Below, one piece after another: positions 26,966 through 38,204 of a DNA stretch of 64,000 bases. Source of the DNA: Caballeronia zhejiangensis (GTDB lineage: Bacteria; Pseudomonadota; Gammaproteobacteria; Burkholderiales; Burkholderiaceae); contig NZ_JFHD01000033.1 in NCBI RefSeq assembly GCF_000698575.1, forward strand, positions 1 through 64,000. Reading direction: 5' to 3'. Under the pieces are notes generated by a model. The model saw nothing but the letters and a program-made list of their open reading frames with translations. It made no database searches and was not told the origin of the DNA. Within the stretch, counting starts at the first letter, position 1; the number at the start of each line of letters is the position of its first letter. The position numbers and the translations under genes are program-made.

Positions 26966-27196
26966 GTTATCTCCACTATATGTTCTGGCTGATCGACGCA
27001 GGGGTGCGACATATCGTTTTTAATATGTTGCAAAAAATTCGTCAAGATGTGAGTTACCCGCGATGACTGGGTTTGCGCGGCGCAACACATAATTTTGAGT
27101 TATCGACTTAGCGTCTCGATTTCTGTAAATTCTGCCCGCGATATGAGTTCGTGCGACATCACGCTGTCTTGCGCTCTCGAGCGGTAACTTTTTCCA

Positions 27197-27220
27197 GCCC
27201 GGCCTGCTCGGTGGCCGGGC
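27197..27220 (+). repeat. Strong hairpin before the ABC ATPase start
   Basis: GCCCGGCC and GGCCGGGC form a perfect 8-bp stem with an 8-base loop. It ends 16 bp before the ATG at 27237 and has no T-run, so it could limit ribosome access. Confidence 0.5.
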
Positions 27221-27236
27221 GCATCTCTGGATCTCA

Positions 27237-28811
<1,575 letters not shown>

Positions 28812-28818
28812 AAGAACG

Positions 28819-29925
28819 ATGATCTTCCCTTATCGACTCGAAGCGCGTCCGGCGCCCTCGCGCGTCATGCAGCTCGCGGTGCCGGTGGTCGCCGCCGTGG
28901 CGACGCTCGTCATCGGCTTTCTGATTTTCAGCCTCGTCGGACAGGATCCGCTGCGCGCGATGCATGCGTTCTTCATCGAGCCGCTCTCCAGCATCAACGG
29001 CTGGTCGGAGCTCGTGCTCAAGGCGTCGCCGCTGTGCCTGATCGGGCTCGGACTCGCGGTCGGCTATCGCGCGAACGTGTGGAACATCGGCGCGGAAGGG
29101 CAGATGCTGCTCGGCGGCATCGTCGCGGGCGGCATCGCCGTCCATGTCGGCGATGCTTCCGGCTGGTGGACGCTGCCGCTGATGATGGTGGGCGGCATCG
29201 TCGGCGGAATGGTGTGGGCGGGCATTCCCGCGCTGCTCAAGAGCCGCTTCAACACGAACGAAATCCTGACGAGCCTGATGCTCACCTACGTCGCGACGCA
29301 GTTGCTCATCTATCTCGTGAGCGGTCCGTGGCGCGATCCGGAAGGCATGAACTTCCCGATCTCGGCGATGTTCGGCGACGACGCGCTCTTCCCGCGTCTC
29401 TACGGCGACTGGCACTGGACATGGCTGAAGGGCACGCGCATCAACGCGTCGGTGTTTCTGACGGCGATCGCGATTCCCTGCGTGTGGCTCTTCATGCGCA
29501 AGAGCTTCGCGGGCTTCCGGATGAACGTAGGCGGTCTCGCGCCGCTCGCCGCGCGCTACGCCGGGTTCTCCGACAAGAAGACGATCTGGACCTCGCTCCT
29601 GCTTTCCGGCGGCCTCGCGGGTCTCGCGGGCATGGGCGAAGTGGCCGGTCCGATCGGCCAGCTTCAGGCGGGCTGGTCGCCGGGCTACGGCTTCACGGCG
29701 ATCATCGTCGTGTTCGTGGGGCGTCTGCATCCGGTCGGCATCGTGCTCGCCAGTCTGCTGATGGCGCTGCTTTATCTCGGCGGCGAAGCGGTGCAGACGT
29801 CGCTGCAATTGCCGCAGGCGCTCGCGGGCGTGTTTCAGGGCTTGCTGCTGTTCTGCCTGCTCGGTTGCGATCTGTTCGTGAATTTCCGCATCAAGCGCAG
29901 GACGCCTGCACATCACGCCGCTTAA
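28819..29925 (+). CDS. BMP-type ABC transporter permease 1
   Basis: A 368-residue permease (YufP/NupB-like) of the branched-chain-type BPD_transp_2 family with about ten hydrophobic segments. Conserved parts are the GLGLAVGYRANVWNIGAEGQ stretch and FNTNEILTSLMLTYVA, both typical of BMP transporters. It begins 7 bp after the ATPase stop. Paired with the next permease to form the nucleoside channel. Confidence 0.92.
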   Translation: MIFPYRLEARPAPSRVMQLAVPVVAAVATLVIGFLIFSLVGQDPLRAMHAFFIEPLSSINGWSELVLKASPLCLIGLGLAVGYRANVWNIGAEGQMLLGGIVAGGIAVHVGDASGWWTLPLMMVGGIVGGMVWAGIPALLKSRFNTNEILTSLMLTYVATQLLIYLVSGPWRDPEGMNFPISAMFGDDALFPRLYGDWHWTWLKGTRINASVFLTAIAIPCVWLFMRKSFAGFRMNVGGLAPLAARYAGFSDKKTIWTSLLLSGGLAGLAGMGEVAGPIGQLQAGWSPGYGFTAIIVVFVGRLHPVGIVLASLLMALLYLGGEAVQTSLQLPQALAGVFQGLLLFCLLGCDLFVNFRIKRRTPAHHAA

Positions 29926-29941
29926 CGAGGTCGAGAGAAAC

Positions 29942-30871
29942 ATGGACATCAATCAAGCCAGCAATCTCGCTTCGAGCGCCGTGATCGCCGCCATCCCGCT
30001 GATGTACGCGGGCGCGGGCGAACTCGTCGCGGAAAAATCCGGCGTACTGAATCTCGGCGTCGAAGGCATGATGCTGATGGGCGCCGTCACCGGCTACGCC
30101 GTCACCGCGATCACGGGCAGCCCGTGGCTCGGCATCGTCGCGTCGGTGTTCGCCGGGCTCGCGATGGCGCTGCTCTTCGGCTTTCTCACCATCACGATGC
30201 TCGCGAATCAGGTCGCGACGGGCCTCTCGCTGACCATCTTCGGCATCGGCTTTTCGGCGTATGTCGGCAAGCCCTATACGTCGGCGGCGGTGCGCTCGAC
30301 CATCGACGTGATGCCGATTCCCGGGCTGTCGAGCATTCCGGTGCTCGGCCCGGCGATCTTCTCGCTCACGCCGCTCGGCTATCTCGCGTTCATCATGTTC
30401 GCGGTGATCGGCTGGTTCCTCTACAAGACGCGGGCGGGGCTCGTGCTGCGCTCGGTCGGCGAATCGCCGGCGGTCGCGCATTCGGTCGGCTTTCCGGTCG
30501 TCGGCGTGCGCTACGGCGCGACGCTCTTCGGCGGCGCGATGGCCGGCATCGCGGGCGGCTATTACTCGATCGTCTATCTGCACGTCTGGCAGGAGCAACT
30601 GACGTCGGGGCGCGGCTGGATCGCGCTCGCGCTCGTCGTGTTCGCGACGTGGCGCCCGGGCCGGCTGCTCATCGGCGCGTTGCTGTTCGGCGCGGTGATG
30701 GCGCTGCAGTTCTACGCGCAGGCGATCGGCGTCCCGGTGCCGACGCAATTTCTCGCGATGCTGCCGTATATCGCGACGATCGTCGTGCTCGTGCTCATCT
30801 CGCGTAACCCGAACACGATCAGGCTCAACGCGCCCGCATCGCTCGGCAAGCCGTTCTTCGCGGCGAGTTGA
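29942..30871 (+). CDS. BMP-type ABC transporter permease 2
   Basis: A 309-residue permease (YufQ/NupC-like) with about nine hydrophobic helices. It begins MDINQASNLASSAVIAAIPL and has the family element GVLNLGVEGMMLMGAVTGY. A weak GAGA ribosome site lies at 29934-29938. Same operon as the preceding ATPase and permease. Confidence 0.92.
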   Translation: MDINQASNLASSAVIAAIPLMYAGAGELVAEKSGVLNLGVEGMMLMGAVTGYAVTAITGSPWLGIVASVFAGLAMALLFGFLTITMLANQVATGLSLTIFGIGFSAYVGKPYTSAAVRSTIDVMPIPGLSSIPVLGPAIFSLTPLGYLAFIMFAVIGWFLYKTRAGLVLRSVGESPAVAHSVGFPVVGVRYGATLFGGAMAGIAGGYYSIVYLHVWQEQLTSGRGWIALALVVFATWRPGRLLIGALLFGAVMALQFYAQAIGVPVPTQFLAMLPYIATIVVLVLISRNPNTIRLNAPASLGKPFFAAS

Positions 30872-30983
30872 TGCCGCTGTTGTTCGCGCGCAGCATCGCG
30901 GTTCCGTTCTCATTTTTGACCGACCACACTGATGCGGGCCAAAGCAATTCGTTTGACACACAACATCGACCAGGAGAATCACA

Positions 30984-32069
30984 ATGAATAAACCATGGCT
31001 GAAGGCGATCACCGCTACGGTCGCACTGTCCGCCACCGTCGCGGCCTTGAGCGCGCAGGCGGCGGATGCGCCGGGCGTCGCGTTCGTCTATCTCGGCAAT
31101 CCGGGCGATGCAGGCTGGACCTTCGCGCACGACGCCGGCAGCAAGGAGGCCGAAGCGAAGTACGGCAGCAAGATCAAGATCACGCGCGTCGAGAACGTGC
31201 CGGAATCGGCGGACTCGGAACGCGTGTTCCGCGATCTCGCGAACAAGGGCAACAAGGTCATCTTCGCGACGAGCTTCGGCTATCAGGATTTCGCGCTGAA
31301 GGTCGCGAAGGATTTTCCGGACACCATTTTCCTGACGGCCACCGGCTTCAAGAAGGCGAAGAACTTCGGCACGTATGACGTGCGCATGTATCAGGGCGCG
31401 TATCTCGCGGGCGTCGCCGCGGGCTACGTGACGAAGACGAACACGCTCGGCTTCGTCGCGTCGGTGCCGATCCCGGAAGTGGTGCGCAACATCAACGCGT
31501 ACACAATGGGCGCGCGCTCCGTGAACCCGAAGGTCCACACGAAGGTCATCTGGATCAATAGCTGGTTCGATCCGGGCAAGGAAAAGCAGGCAGCCGAAAC
31601 GCTGATCGGCCAGGGTGCCGACGTCCTGCTGCAGAACACCGATTCGAACGCGACGCTCAACACCGCCGCCGAGAAGAAGGTCTTCGCGTTCGGCTGGGAT
31701 TCGAACATGAAGAAGTTCGGCCCGAGCGCGCATTTGGGCTCGGTCGTCGCGCATTGGGGCGTGTATTACAACGACGTGATCCAGAAGGTGATCGACGGCA
31801 AGTGGAAGAACGATCCGGTATGGCTCGGCATTCCGCAGAAGGCCGTGGATCTTGAAGACCTGAATACCGGCGCGATTCCCGCGAAGGCCGTGCAGGCGAT
31901 CTCCGCGAAGCGTGACGAGTTGCACGCAGGCAAGTGGGATGTGTTCAGCGGTCCGATCAAGGATCAGTCGGGCGCGGAGAAGGTGCCGGCCGGCAAGACG
32001 CTGACCGACCCGGAACTGCAGCGCATCAACTGGTACGTCGAAGGCGTGGACGGCTCGCTGCCGAAGTAA
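30984..32069 (+). CDS. BMP family substrate-binding protein
   Basis: A 361-residue periplasmic binding protein. Signal peptide at residues 1-27 with an AQAAD cleavage site and no lipobox Cys, unlike many lipoprotein PnrA/BmpA homologues. Mature domains show GVAFVYLGNPGDAGWTFAHD, VIFATSFGYQDFALKVA and GADVLLQNTDSNATL, which match BMP proteins that bind nucleosides or purine derivatives. AGGAG precedes the ATG. Given the adjoining deaminase and LysR genes, a purine base or nucleoside is the likely ligand. A strong terminator follows. Confidence 0.92.
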   Translation: MNKPWLKAITATVALSATVAALSAQAADAPGVAFVYLGNPGDAGWTFAHDAGSKEAEAKYGSKIKITRVENVPESADSERVFRDLANKGNKVIFATSFGYQDFALKVAKDFPDTIFLTATGFKKAKNFGTYDVRMYQGAYLAGVAAGYVTKTNTLGFVASVPIPEVVRNINAYTMGARSVNPKVHTKVIWINSWFDPGKEKQAAETLIGQGADVLLQNTDSNATLNTAAEKKVFAFGWDSNMKKFGPSAHLGSVVAHWGVYYNDVIQKVIDGKWKNDPVWLGIPQKAVDLEDLNTGAIPAKAVQAISAKRDELHAGKWDVFSGPIKDQSGAEKVPAGKTLTDPELQRINWYVEGVDGSLPK

Positions 32070-32096
32070 GCGCGCATCGTTCGCTCGCCGCAATGT

Positions 32097-32134
32097 AAAA
32101 CCGCGCTTCGTTGCAAAACGAAGCGCGGTTTTTT
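32097..32134. terminator. Bidirectional terminator after the BMP operon
   Basis: AAAACCGCGCTTCGTT pairs with AACGAAGCGCGGTTTTTT around GCAA. It serves the BMP operon and the convergent dodecin gene. Confidence 0.92.
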
Positions 32135-32154
32135 CATGCGATGAGCCACGCGCA

Positions 32155-32361
32155 TCAATCGATACGCAGTCCCACCTTGATCGTCACCTGCCAGTGCAGG
32201 ATCTTGCCGTCCTCGATGTGCCCGCGCGTTTCCACCACTTCGAACCAGTGCATGTTGCGCAGCGTTTTCGACGCCTTCTCGAGCGCGACGCGCACGGCGT
32301 CATCGCTCGATTGCGGCGACGAGCCGGTCAGTTCGATCTGCTTGTAGACGTGTTCCGACAT
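32155..32361 (-). CDS. Dodecin family flavin-binding protein
   Basis: A 68-residue protein that should form a hollow dodecamer storing flavin. Family sequence VYKQIELTGSSPQSSDDAV and the Trp-containing ALEKASKTLRNMHWFEVVE, then the C-terminal strand HWQVTIKVGLRID, are intact. AAGGAGA precedes the ATG. Single gene converging on the BMP operon terminator. Confidence 0.95.
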   Translation of the reverse strand: MSEHVYKQIELTGSSPQSSDDAVRVALEKASKTLRNMHWFEVVETRGHIEDGKILHWQVTIKVGLRID

Positions 32362-32596
32362 GGTGTTCTCCTTGTAGTGTGGTGGATCGGTCAGAGCGAT
32401 GCGACGCGTGGCGTCGCAAGATGCTTCGAATACCGATGCAGCAAGGCACGCGCCATCACGCTTTCGCGCGTGGCTTCCATTAAAGGACAGGAACGCGTGC
32501 GGGAGTAGTCGGGGTTTGCGCGAAGCGCGCTCGGCGCACGAGCCTCGTCAGCGAGGCCCGCGTGCATCGGCAGAAACCAGGGAGGTCCGCGCAGGA

Positions 32597-33043
32597 TCAG
32601 CGCAGCGGTCGCGAAGCGGCGTCGCCTGCGTCCTGACGGCGCGTGCCGCGACGCCTGCGCGCCGAAACCGTCGCGCCGAATTCGCTCAGGATCTGGGCGC
32701 GGGCGCGGCTCGCGAATACAAGGAAACCGAAACCGTTTCCCTCGTACCAGTAACCGCCGTTCTCAAGTCCGTCGAGCGGCTGTTCGAGCGCGTTGGTGAT
32801 GGATTCGACACAACGCCTGTGCAGCTCGTCGATCGCCGGGTAGGGCGGCTGGGCGCCTCGCACGCTGCACAGAAGGACATCGAGTCCCGGCAACACATGT
32901 GCGTACAGCACCGGTTCATCCTGGGCGCGAGCCCTGGCGATCTTGGTGTCTAGCTGACCAAATGGCTTGAAATGCCGAAGCACGGCGAGAAAAGACTCGT
33001 CGCCATCAGCCTTCACGCGCTTACGCTTTTTCGGGAAGGACAT
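32597..33043 (-). CDS. Hypothetical protein
   Basis: A 148-residue reading frame starting MSFPKKRKRVKADGDESF. The first 115 residues have normal globular composition (FLAVLRHFKPFGQLDTK, YAHVLPGLDVLLCSVRG), while the C-terminus is Arg-rich. The frame is open upstream to 33187, so a longer start at an ATG near residue -15 (MRTLRFLQFF) is possible. The opposite strand over the same bases is less protein-like. No family recognised. It is isolated, about 240 bp from dodecin. Confidence 0.5.
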   Translation of the reverse strand: MSFPKKRKRVKADGDESFLAVLRHFKPFGQLDTKIARARAQDEPVLYAHVLPGLDVLLCSVRGAQPPYPAIDELHRRCVESITNALEQPLDGLENGGYWYEGNGFGFLVFASRARAQILSEFGATVSARRRRGTRRQDAGDAASRPLR

Positions 33044-33410
33044 AAAAACTCGCCTGAAAAAGAATTGCAAGAAACGCAGCGTCCTCATGCGGCCACTCCC
33101 GTCTTGCGCGCCGCACGTCGATCTTTTATAGCGCATCGATGTGATTAGGTCACGGTGAATCGGGCCATTCGTTTTTAGCAACGGCAAGAGCCGCTGCTCC
33201 TTCCTGGCGCACGATTCGTGCCGACGACCGTTTGGCGGCCCGCTTGGCTTCCCTCAGAGCATCTATCTCAATAATAGTCCTGCTGCACCCCACGCGAACA
33301 GCTTTCATGAAGAAAAAAGCGGGTGGACGCACCAAGGGGATAGGGTGGCCAATCAGGCAGACCCGCACGCGCCGTGCGGGTTCCGCTGCGATGCGAGCGG
33401 GTTTGCCCGG
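33044..33410. other. Intergenic region upstream of the hypothetical gene
   Basis: 367 bp. A 52-codon minus-strand frame (33150-33308) is present but has no support. A perfect 8-bp hairpin ACCCGCAC / GTGCGGGT at 33361-33381 may end mscL transcription. Nothing else is recognisable. Confidence 0.4.
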
Positions 33411-33854
33411 CTAGACGCGCGGTGCGTTCTTGAGTTCGTCGCGAATCTCGCGCAGCAGCAGCACGTCTTCGGGCGTCGCGGGCGGCGGCGCGGCTTCGGC
33501 CGGCTTGCGCAGATTGTTGATGAACTTGACCATCAGAAAGATGATGAACGCGAGAATGATGAAGTTGATCAGCGTGGTGATGAACGAGCCATAGCCGAAT
33601 ACGGCGACGCCCGCGGTCTGCAAGTCCTTGTACGAATCGGGATTGCCTTTGAACGTTGGCGGTATCGGCCCGAGCCGGACGAACAGGTTCGAAAAGTCCA
33701 GGCCGCCGGTGGCGAGGCCGACCACCGGCATGATCAGATCTTTGACGACGGAATTGACGATCGTCGAGAATGCGCCGCCGATGATGACGCCGACCGCGAG
33801 GTCCATGACGTTGCCCTTCAGGGCGAAGTTCTTGAATTCTTCGATCATGCTCAT
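33411..33854 (-). CDS. mscL: Large-conductance mechanosensitive channel
   Basis: A 147-residue pentameric channel that releases solutes on hypo-osmotic shock. TM1 is in NVMDLAVGVIIGGAFSTIVN, TM2 in GSFITTLINFIILAFIIFLM, and the C-terminal helix in LLLREIRDELKN. GGAGGAAG precedes ATG at 33854. The length is slightly above E. coli MscL because of a Pro/Ala-rich linker before the C-terminal helix. Confidence 0.96.
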   Translation of the reverse strand: MSMIEEFKNFALKGNVMDLAVGVIIGGAFSTIVNSVVKDLIMPVVGLATGGLDFSNLFVRLGPIPPTFKGNPDSYKDLQTAGVAVFGYGSFITTLINFIILAFIIFLMVKFINNLRKPAEAAPPPATPEDVLLLREIRDELKNAPRV

Positions 33855-34018
33855 GCGCGGCTTCCTCCAGTGTGCGTTAGACGGTTGTGCGGGCCAAGGC
33901 GGCAGCAAGGGCTATGCCGTTGGAACCCGCGCGAAACGCCGGGCGCGGCGCGTTTCGTTGCGGGCACCGACAATGATAGTCAATTCGATTGCGGCTCGCG
34001 CGGGGCGCCGGAATTCGG

Positions 34019-35404
34019 TCAGGCCGACGGCACGCGCCCCACGCTGATCGCCGCGCAAAAAGCCGCGTGATCCGCGACCGTCTGCGCGCCATAGCGCTCG
34101 GCCCACATCGCGTAGGCGGCGTCGAGCCGGTCGGAGTTGCCGCAATACCCGGCGATGAGCGCGGCATCGCCGGTGCGCGCGTGGGCGCGGGCGAGCAGGA
34201 GGCCGAGGCACCACGCGTAAAAGTCGAAGGTCGCGCCGTGCAGCCAGTCGACGGGAATCGAGCCGCGGATCTGCTTCATCTGGCGCACGTAGAAGTCGCG
34301 GCCGGAAATGGTCGTCCAGCCGAGCAGCGCATCCGATGAACTCTGCATCAGACGCTGACCGTGCACGACCCGCCGTCCCTGATGGCGATACGGCTCCGGG
34401 AGCGGCGGCACGAACGGCGCGGCGGCCGGCACGATGCCTTCCTTCACCTGAATGAAGAGCGGATCGCCGAGCGCGCGGCCGAGCATCAGCACGAGATACG
34501 CGCGCGTGCCGACGCTGCCCACGCCGACGACGCGATGCGCGACATCCACGACGTCGTAGCGTTCGAGCATCATGCGCCATTCGCCGGCCAGCGTTTCCAG
34601 ATAAGCCTTCAGGCCATCGATCACATGATTTTTCTCGGCGGCGTCGAGCGCGGTCAGGATCGGCGGATCGGCCTTGAAGCGATAGCTTTTGCCGACGGGC
34701 TCCGCGACTTTCGCGAGCATCGTCGCGTGCGAGCGCTTCATCGCGCGTTCAACGGTTTTCTCTATGGTCGCCTTCTCGTCGGAATCGAGCTTCGTGGGCG
34801 CGTCCATGTGCAGCGCGCTCGCGTAGGAGCGCATCTGCCAGAGATCGTAGGGGCTTACTTGCCAGAGTCCGGCCATCGTCGTGCGATACGCGGCGCATGC
34901 CGAACGCACGGCGCTTTCGCGCCCGGTGGCATCGACGCCATTTTCGCGCGCCGCGACGTTGATGCTCGCGGTCAGACGCTTCAAGTCCCATTCCCACGGG
35001 CCGACGAGCGTTTCGTCGAAATCGTTCAGATCGAACACGACGTCCTGGCGCGGCGTGCGAAAAAGGCCGAAATTATTGACGTGCGCGTCGCCGTCGATGA
35101 TGACGTTGTGGCCGATCGAAGGCGACTTCGCCAGATCCCACGCCATCACCGTCGCGGAGCCGCGCAGGAACGCGAACGGCGACTCGGCCATGCGTTGCAT
35201 CCGCAGCGGAATGAGCCGCTCCTGCCGGCCCGCGTTGCCCGCGAGCACGCGTTCGACGGGATCGGGCCGGTCCGGCTCGGGCGACCAGGCGCCGTGCGCG
35301 TCGAACGGAACCGCGTCGCGCAGTGAACGGCCCATGGCGCGGCTTTGCTCGGCCGCGCCGTTGATGGGTGTATTCGTCGAAGCGGAACCAGGGCGGGTGG
35401 ACAA
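34019..35404 (-). CDS. DUF2252 family protein
   Basis: A 461-residue cytosolic protein. The DUF2252 core is recognisable from FLRGSATVMAWDLA, IIDGDAHVNNFGLFRTP, VFDLNDFDETLVGPWEWDLKR and the RAHARTGDAALIAGYCG C-terminal motif. The fold is related to aminoglycoside phosphotransferase-like kinases (HxN and D residues), but no activity is established. Reads divergently from glgX, with a 257-bp gap between the starts. Confidence 0.9.
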   Translation of the reverse strand: MSTRPGSASTNTPINGAAEQSRAMGRSLRDAVPFDAHGAWSPEPDRPDPVERVLAGNAGRQERLIPLRMQRMAESPFAFLRGSATVMAWDLAKSPSIGHNVIIDGDAHVNNFGLFRTPRQDVVFDLNDFDETLVGPWEWDLKRLTASINVAARENGVDATGRESAVRSACAAYRTTMAGLWQVSPYDLWQMRSYASALHMDAPTKLDSDEKATIEKTVERAMKRSHATMLAKVAEPVGKSYRFKADPPILTALDAAEKNHVIDGLKAYLETLAGEWRMMLERYDVVDVAHRVVGVGSVGTRAYLVLMLGRALGDPLFIQVKEGIVPAAAPFVPPLPEPYRHQGRRVVHGQRLMQSSSDALLGWTTISGRDFYVRQMKQIRGSIPVDWLHGATFDFYAWCLGLLLARAHARTGDAALIAGYCGNSDRLDAAYAMWAERYGAQTVADHAAFCAAISVGRVPSA

Positions 35405-35661
35405 GGCGCGTTCTCCTTCGGCGATAAAAGGGCGTGTCGAGCGTTCGTCGAACGCAGAGCATTCGGCGCTCCCGGCGGGAAGGTTTTACACGCGCAGCGC
35501 ATGACGCGGGTGCGTCTCGATGGCGCGAACCGCATGAAGCAAGCTGCACGCCGGGCCGGGCCACGGGCACGGGATATGCTCTTTACGATCGGCTTGAAGC
35601 CGCGCAATGCCAACGCACGATCCCGACGCACTTCGCGTCAATCTTTCGAACACATCATCTC

Positions 35662-37860
35662 ATGCCCAACGAAATCCGCATTGCCGAAGGCTCCCCGTTT
35701 CCGCTCGGCGCAACCTGGGACGGACAGGGCGTGAATTTCGCGCTGTTTTCCGCGAACGCGACCAAAGTCGAGCTGTGTCTCTTCGATGAGAAGGGCGAAA
35801 AGGAAACGCAGCGCATCGAACTGCCCGAATACACCGATGAAGTCTGGCACGTCTACGTTCACGGCCTGCAACCCGGCGCGGTCTATGGCTATCGCGTGCA
35901 TGGACCGTACGAGCCCGAAGCCGGACATCGCTTCAATCCCAACAAGCTGCTGCTCGATCCGTACGCGAAGGCGCACGTCGGCGAACTGAAGTGGGACCCG
36001 GCCGTGTTCGGCTATACGCTCAACGCCGAAGGCGACGATCTCACCTTCGACGAACGCGACAGCGCGCCCTTCATGCAGAAGTGCCAGGTCGTCGATCAGG
36101 ACTTCTCGTGGACGCATGCGACGCGCGTGCGCGTGCCGTGGGAGCACACGATCTTCTACGAGACGCACGTGCGCGGCTACACGAAGCTGCATCCGGCGAT
36201 TCCGGAGCACATGCGCGGCACTTTCGAGGGGCTCGGACAGAAGGAAGTGGTCGATTACATCAAGAGCCTGGGCGTGACGTCGGTCGAGCTTTTGCCGATC
36301 CACGCGTTCGTCAATGACAGTTATCTGCTCGACAAGGGCCTCACGAATTACTGGGGTTACAACACGATCGGCTTCTTCGCCGCCGATCCGCGCTACTTCG
36401 CGCGCGGGCCGGGCGTCGTCGCCGAGTTCAAGGAAATGGTCGACCGGCTGCACGAGGCCGGCCTCGAAGTGATCCTCGACGTCGTGTACAACCACACCGC
36501 CGAAGGCAACGAACGCGGGCCGACGCTGTCGTTTCGCGGCATCGACAATGCGTCGTACTACCGGCTGATGCCCGAGGAATCGCGCTATTACATCAACGAT
36601 ACCGGCACCGGCAATACGCTCAACCTGTCGCATCCGCGCGTCCTGCAGATGGTCACCGACAGCCTGCGCTACTGGGTGACGGAGATGAACGTCGATGGCT
36701 TTCGCTTCGATCTCGCGACGATTCTCGGCCGCGAGCCCTACGGCTTCGACGAGGGCGGCGGCTTCCTCGACAGTTGCCGGCAAGACCCGATTCTCTCGAG
36801 CGTGAAGCTCATCGCGGAACCGTGGGATTGCGGTCCGGGCGGCTATCAGGTGGGCGGCTTTCCGCCGGGCTGGGCGGAATGGAACGATCGTTACCGGGAC
36901 ACCGTGCGCGAATTCTGGAAGGGCGACGAAGGCGTGTCGCCTGAGCTCGGCAAGCGCATCACCGCATCGGGCGACAAGTTCAACAAGCGCGGGCGCCGTC
37001 CGTGGGCGAGCGTGAACTTCATCACCGCGCACGACGGCTTCACGCTGAACGATCTCGTCTCGTACAACGAGAAGCACAACGAGGCGAACGGCGAGGACAA
37101 CAAGGACGGCCATTCGGACAACAAATCGTGGAACTGCGGCGTCGAAGGTCCGACCGACGACCCCGAGATCCGCGCGCTGCGCGAGCGCCAGAAGCGCAAC
37201 ATGCTCGCGACGCTGCTGTTTTCGCAAGGCACGCCGATGCTGCTCGCCGGCGACGAATTCGGCCGCACGCAGAAGGGCAACAACAACGCGTATTGCCAGG
37301 ACAAGGACATCAGCTGGGTGAACTGGGACATCGACGACGATGGCCGCGCGCTCACCGAATTCGTGCGCAAGCTGACGACGCTGCGTCACACGCTGCCGGT
37401 GCTCAGGCGCCAGCGCTTTCTGACCGGCGAATACAACGAGGACCTGCAGGTCGCCGACGTCCGGTGGCTCGGCACGACCGGCGACGAACTCACGCAGGAG
37501 CAATGGGACGATCCGAACATGCGCTGCTTCGGCGTGGTGATGGACGGGCGCGCGCAGGCGACGGGCATCCGCAAGCCGGCATCGGATGCGACGCTGCTGC
37601 TCATCGTCAACGCGTATCACGACGTGGTCGATTTCACGCTGCCCGACATTCCGGGCCCCGACGAGTGGATTTGTCTCATCGACACCAACGCGCCGATTCG
37701 CGAGGAATTGCCGGAGTTCGGCGCGGACGATGTGTATCAGGTGACGGGCCGCTCGCTGCTCTTGTTTGCGCTTCAGCCGCGCGGCGCGACCAAGCGCATT
37801 TTCAAGCGGCTGGAAGAAGCGCTGACGGACGAAGTCCCGCCTGAAGGCGAGCCGAGTTGA
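35662..37860 (+). CDS. glgX: Glycogen debranching enzyme
   Basis: A 732-residue GH13 isoamylase-type enzyme that removes alpha-1,6 branches from phosphorylase-trimmed glycogen. A CBM48 domain occupies the first ~130 residues (GATWDGQGVNFALFSANA). GH13 motifs are DVVYNHTAEGN, DGFRFDLAT with the nucleophile Asp, LIAEPWDCG with the acid Glu, and FITAHDGFT. ATG at 35662 gives the family start MPNEIRIAEGSPFPLG; an open extension to 35434 overlaps the promoter region. No other glycogen genes adjoin. A terminator follows. Confidence 0.96.
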   Translation: MPNEIRIAEGSPFPLGATWDGQGVNFALFSANATKVELCLFDEKGEKETQRIELPEYTDEVWHVYVHGLQPGAVYGYRVHGPYEPEAGHRFNPNKLLLDPYAKAHVGELKWDPAVFGYTLNAEGDDLTFDERDSAPFMQKCQVVDQDFSWTHATRVRVPWEHTIFYETHVRGYTKLHPAIPEHMRGTFEGLGQKEVVDYIKSLGVTSVELLPIHAFVNDSYLLDKGLTNYWGYNTIGFFAADPRYFARGPGVVAEFKEMVDRLHEAGLEVILDVVYNHTAEGNERGPTLSFRGIDNASYYRLMPEESRYYINDTGTGNTLNLSHPRVLQMVTDSLRYWVTEMNVDGFRFDLATILGREPYGFDEGGGFLDSCRQDPILSSVKLIAEPWDCGPGGYQVGGFPPGWAEWNDRYRDTVREFWKGDEGVSPELGKRITASGDKFNKRGRRPWASVNFITAHDGFTLNDLVSYNEKHNEANGEDNKDGHSDNKSWNCGVEGPTDDPEIRALRERQKRNMLATLLFSQGTPMLLAGDEFGRTQKGNNNAYCQDKDISWVNWDIDDDGRALTEFVRKLTTLRHTLPVLRRQRFLTGEYNEDLQVADVRWLGTTGDELTQEQWDDPNMRCFGVVMDGRAQATGIRKPASDATLLLIVNAYHDVVDFTLPDIPGPDEWICLIDTNAPIREELPEFGADDVYQVTGRSLLLFALQPRGATKRIFKRLEEALTDEVPPEGEPS

Positions 37861-37920
37861 GGCTCGTGTCGGCGGGGTCCGGCGCGCGAGCGGTTATCAT
37901 CTGGTTTTTGCGATAGCGAC

Positions 37921-37949
37921 AGAAGGCGGCGGGAGCCGCCTTCTTTTTT
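37921..37949 (+). terminator. Rho-independent terminator after glgX
   Basis: AGAAGGCGGC / GCCGCCTTCT stem with GGGA loop followed by TTTTT. Confidence 0.92.
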
Positions 37950-38013
37950 CCACGATGGCCGTATCTTTCACGCATGAACGCGCGCCTCTTCAAGGCCGCG
38001 TGGCGCCGACGGC

Positions 38014-38133
38014 ATGATCCTGCATGCCATCCTGCGCGTCGCGAGCTGGGATCAGCTCGAGCGCATCTGGGAATTCATCGTCGGCTTCTTCAAGTTTCTC
38101 TGGGGCCTGCTGCGCTTTCTCGGCGGCGGTTGA
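38014..38133 (+). CDS. Possible small hydrophobic protein (39 residues)
   Basis: An ATG frame encoding 39 residues with an amphipathic start (ILHAILRVASWDQLERIW) and a Phe/Leu/Gly-rich end (FIVGFFKFLWGLLRFLGGG). It lies exactly between the glgX terminator and a second terminator (38160-38190), as expected for an independent small transcript. No good ribosome site is seen. Small membrane peptide is the best guess. Confidence 0.35.
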   Translation: MILHAILRVASWDQLERIWEFIVGFFKFLWGLLRFLGGG

Positions 38134-38159
38134 TGCGCTGATCTTCACGACGAAACCAA

Positions 38160-38190
38160 AAGGGCTCCGCGAAACGGAGCCCTTGTTTTT
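38160..38190. terminator. Terminator downstream of the 38.2-39.4 kb gene / small ORF
   Basis: AAGGGCTCCG / CGGAGCCCTT, loop CGAAA, followed by GTTTTT on the plus strand. It probably also serves the convergent minus-strand gene. Confidence 0.85.
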
Positions 38191-38204
38191 CGTACGCGAG
38201 CAGA

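Noticed and set aside
32399..32953. 184-codon plus-strand frame opposite the 32597-33043 gene
   Set aside because: Arg/Ala-rich composition typical of antisense frames in high-GC DNA; the minus-strand frame reads more like a protein.
33150..33308. 52-codon minus-strand frame upstream of the hypothetical gene
   Set aside because: Charged Ala/Arg-rich segment with no ribosome site, family match or neighbour support; could not be told from chance.
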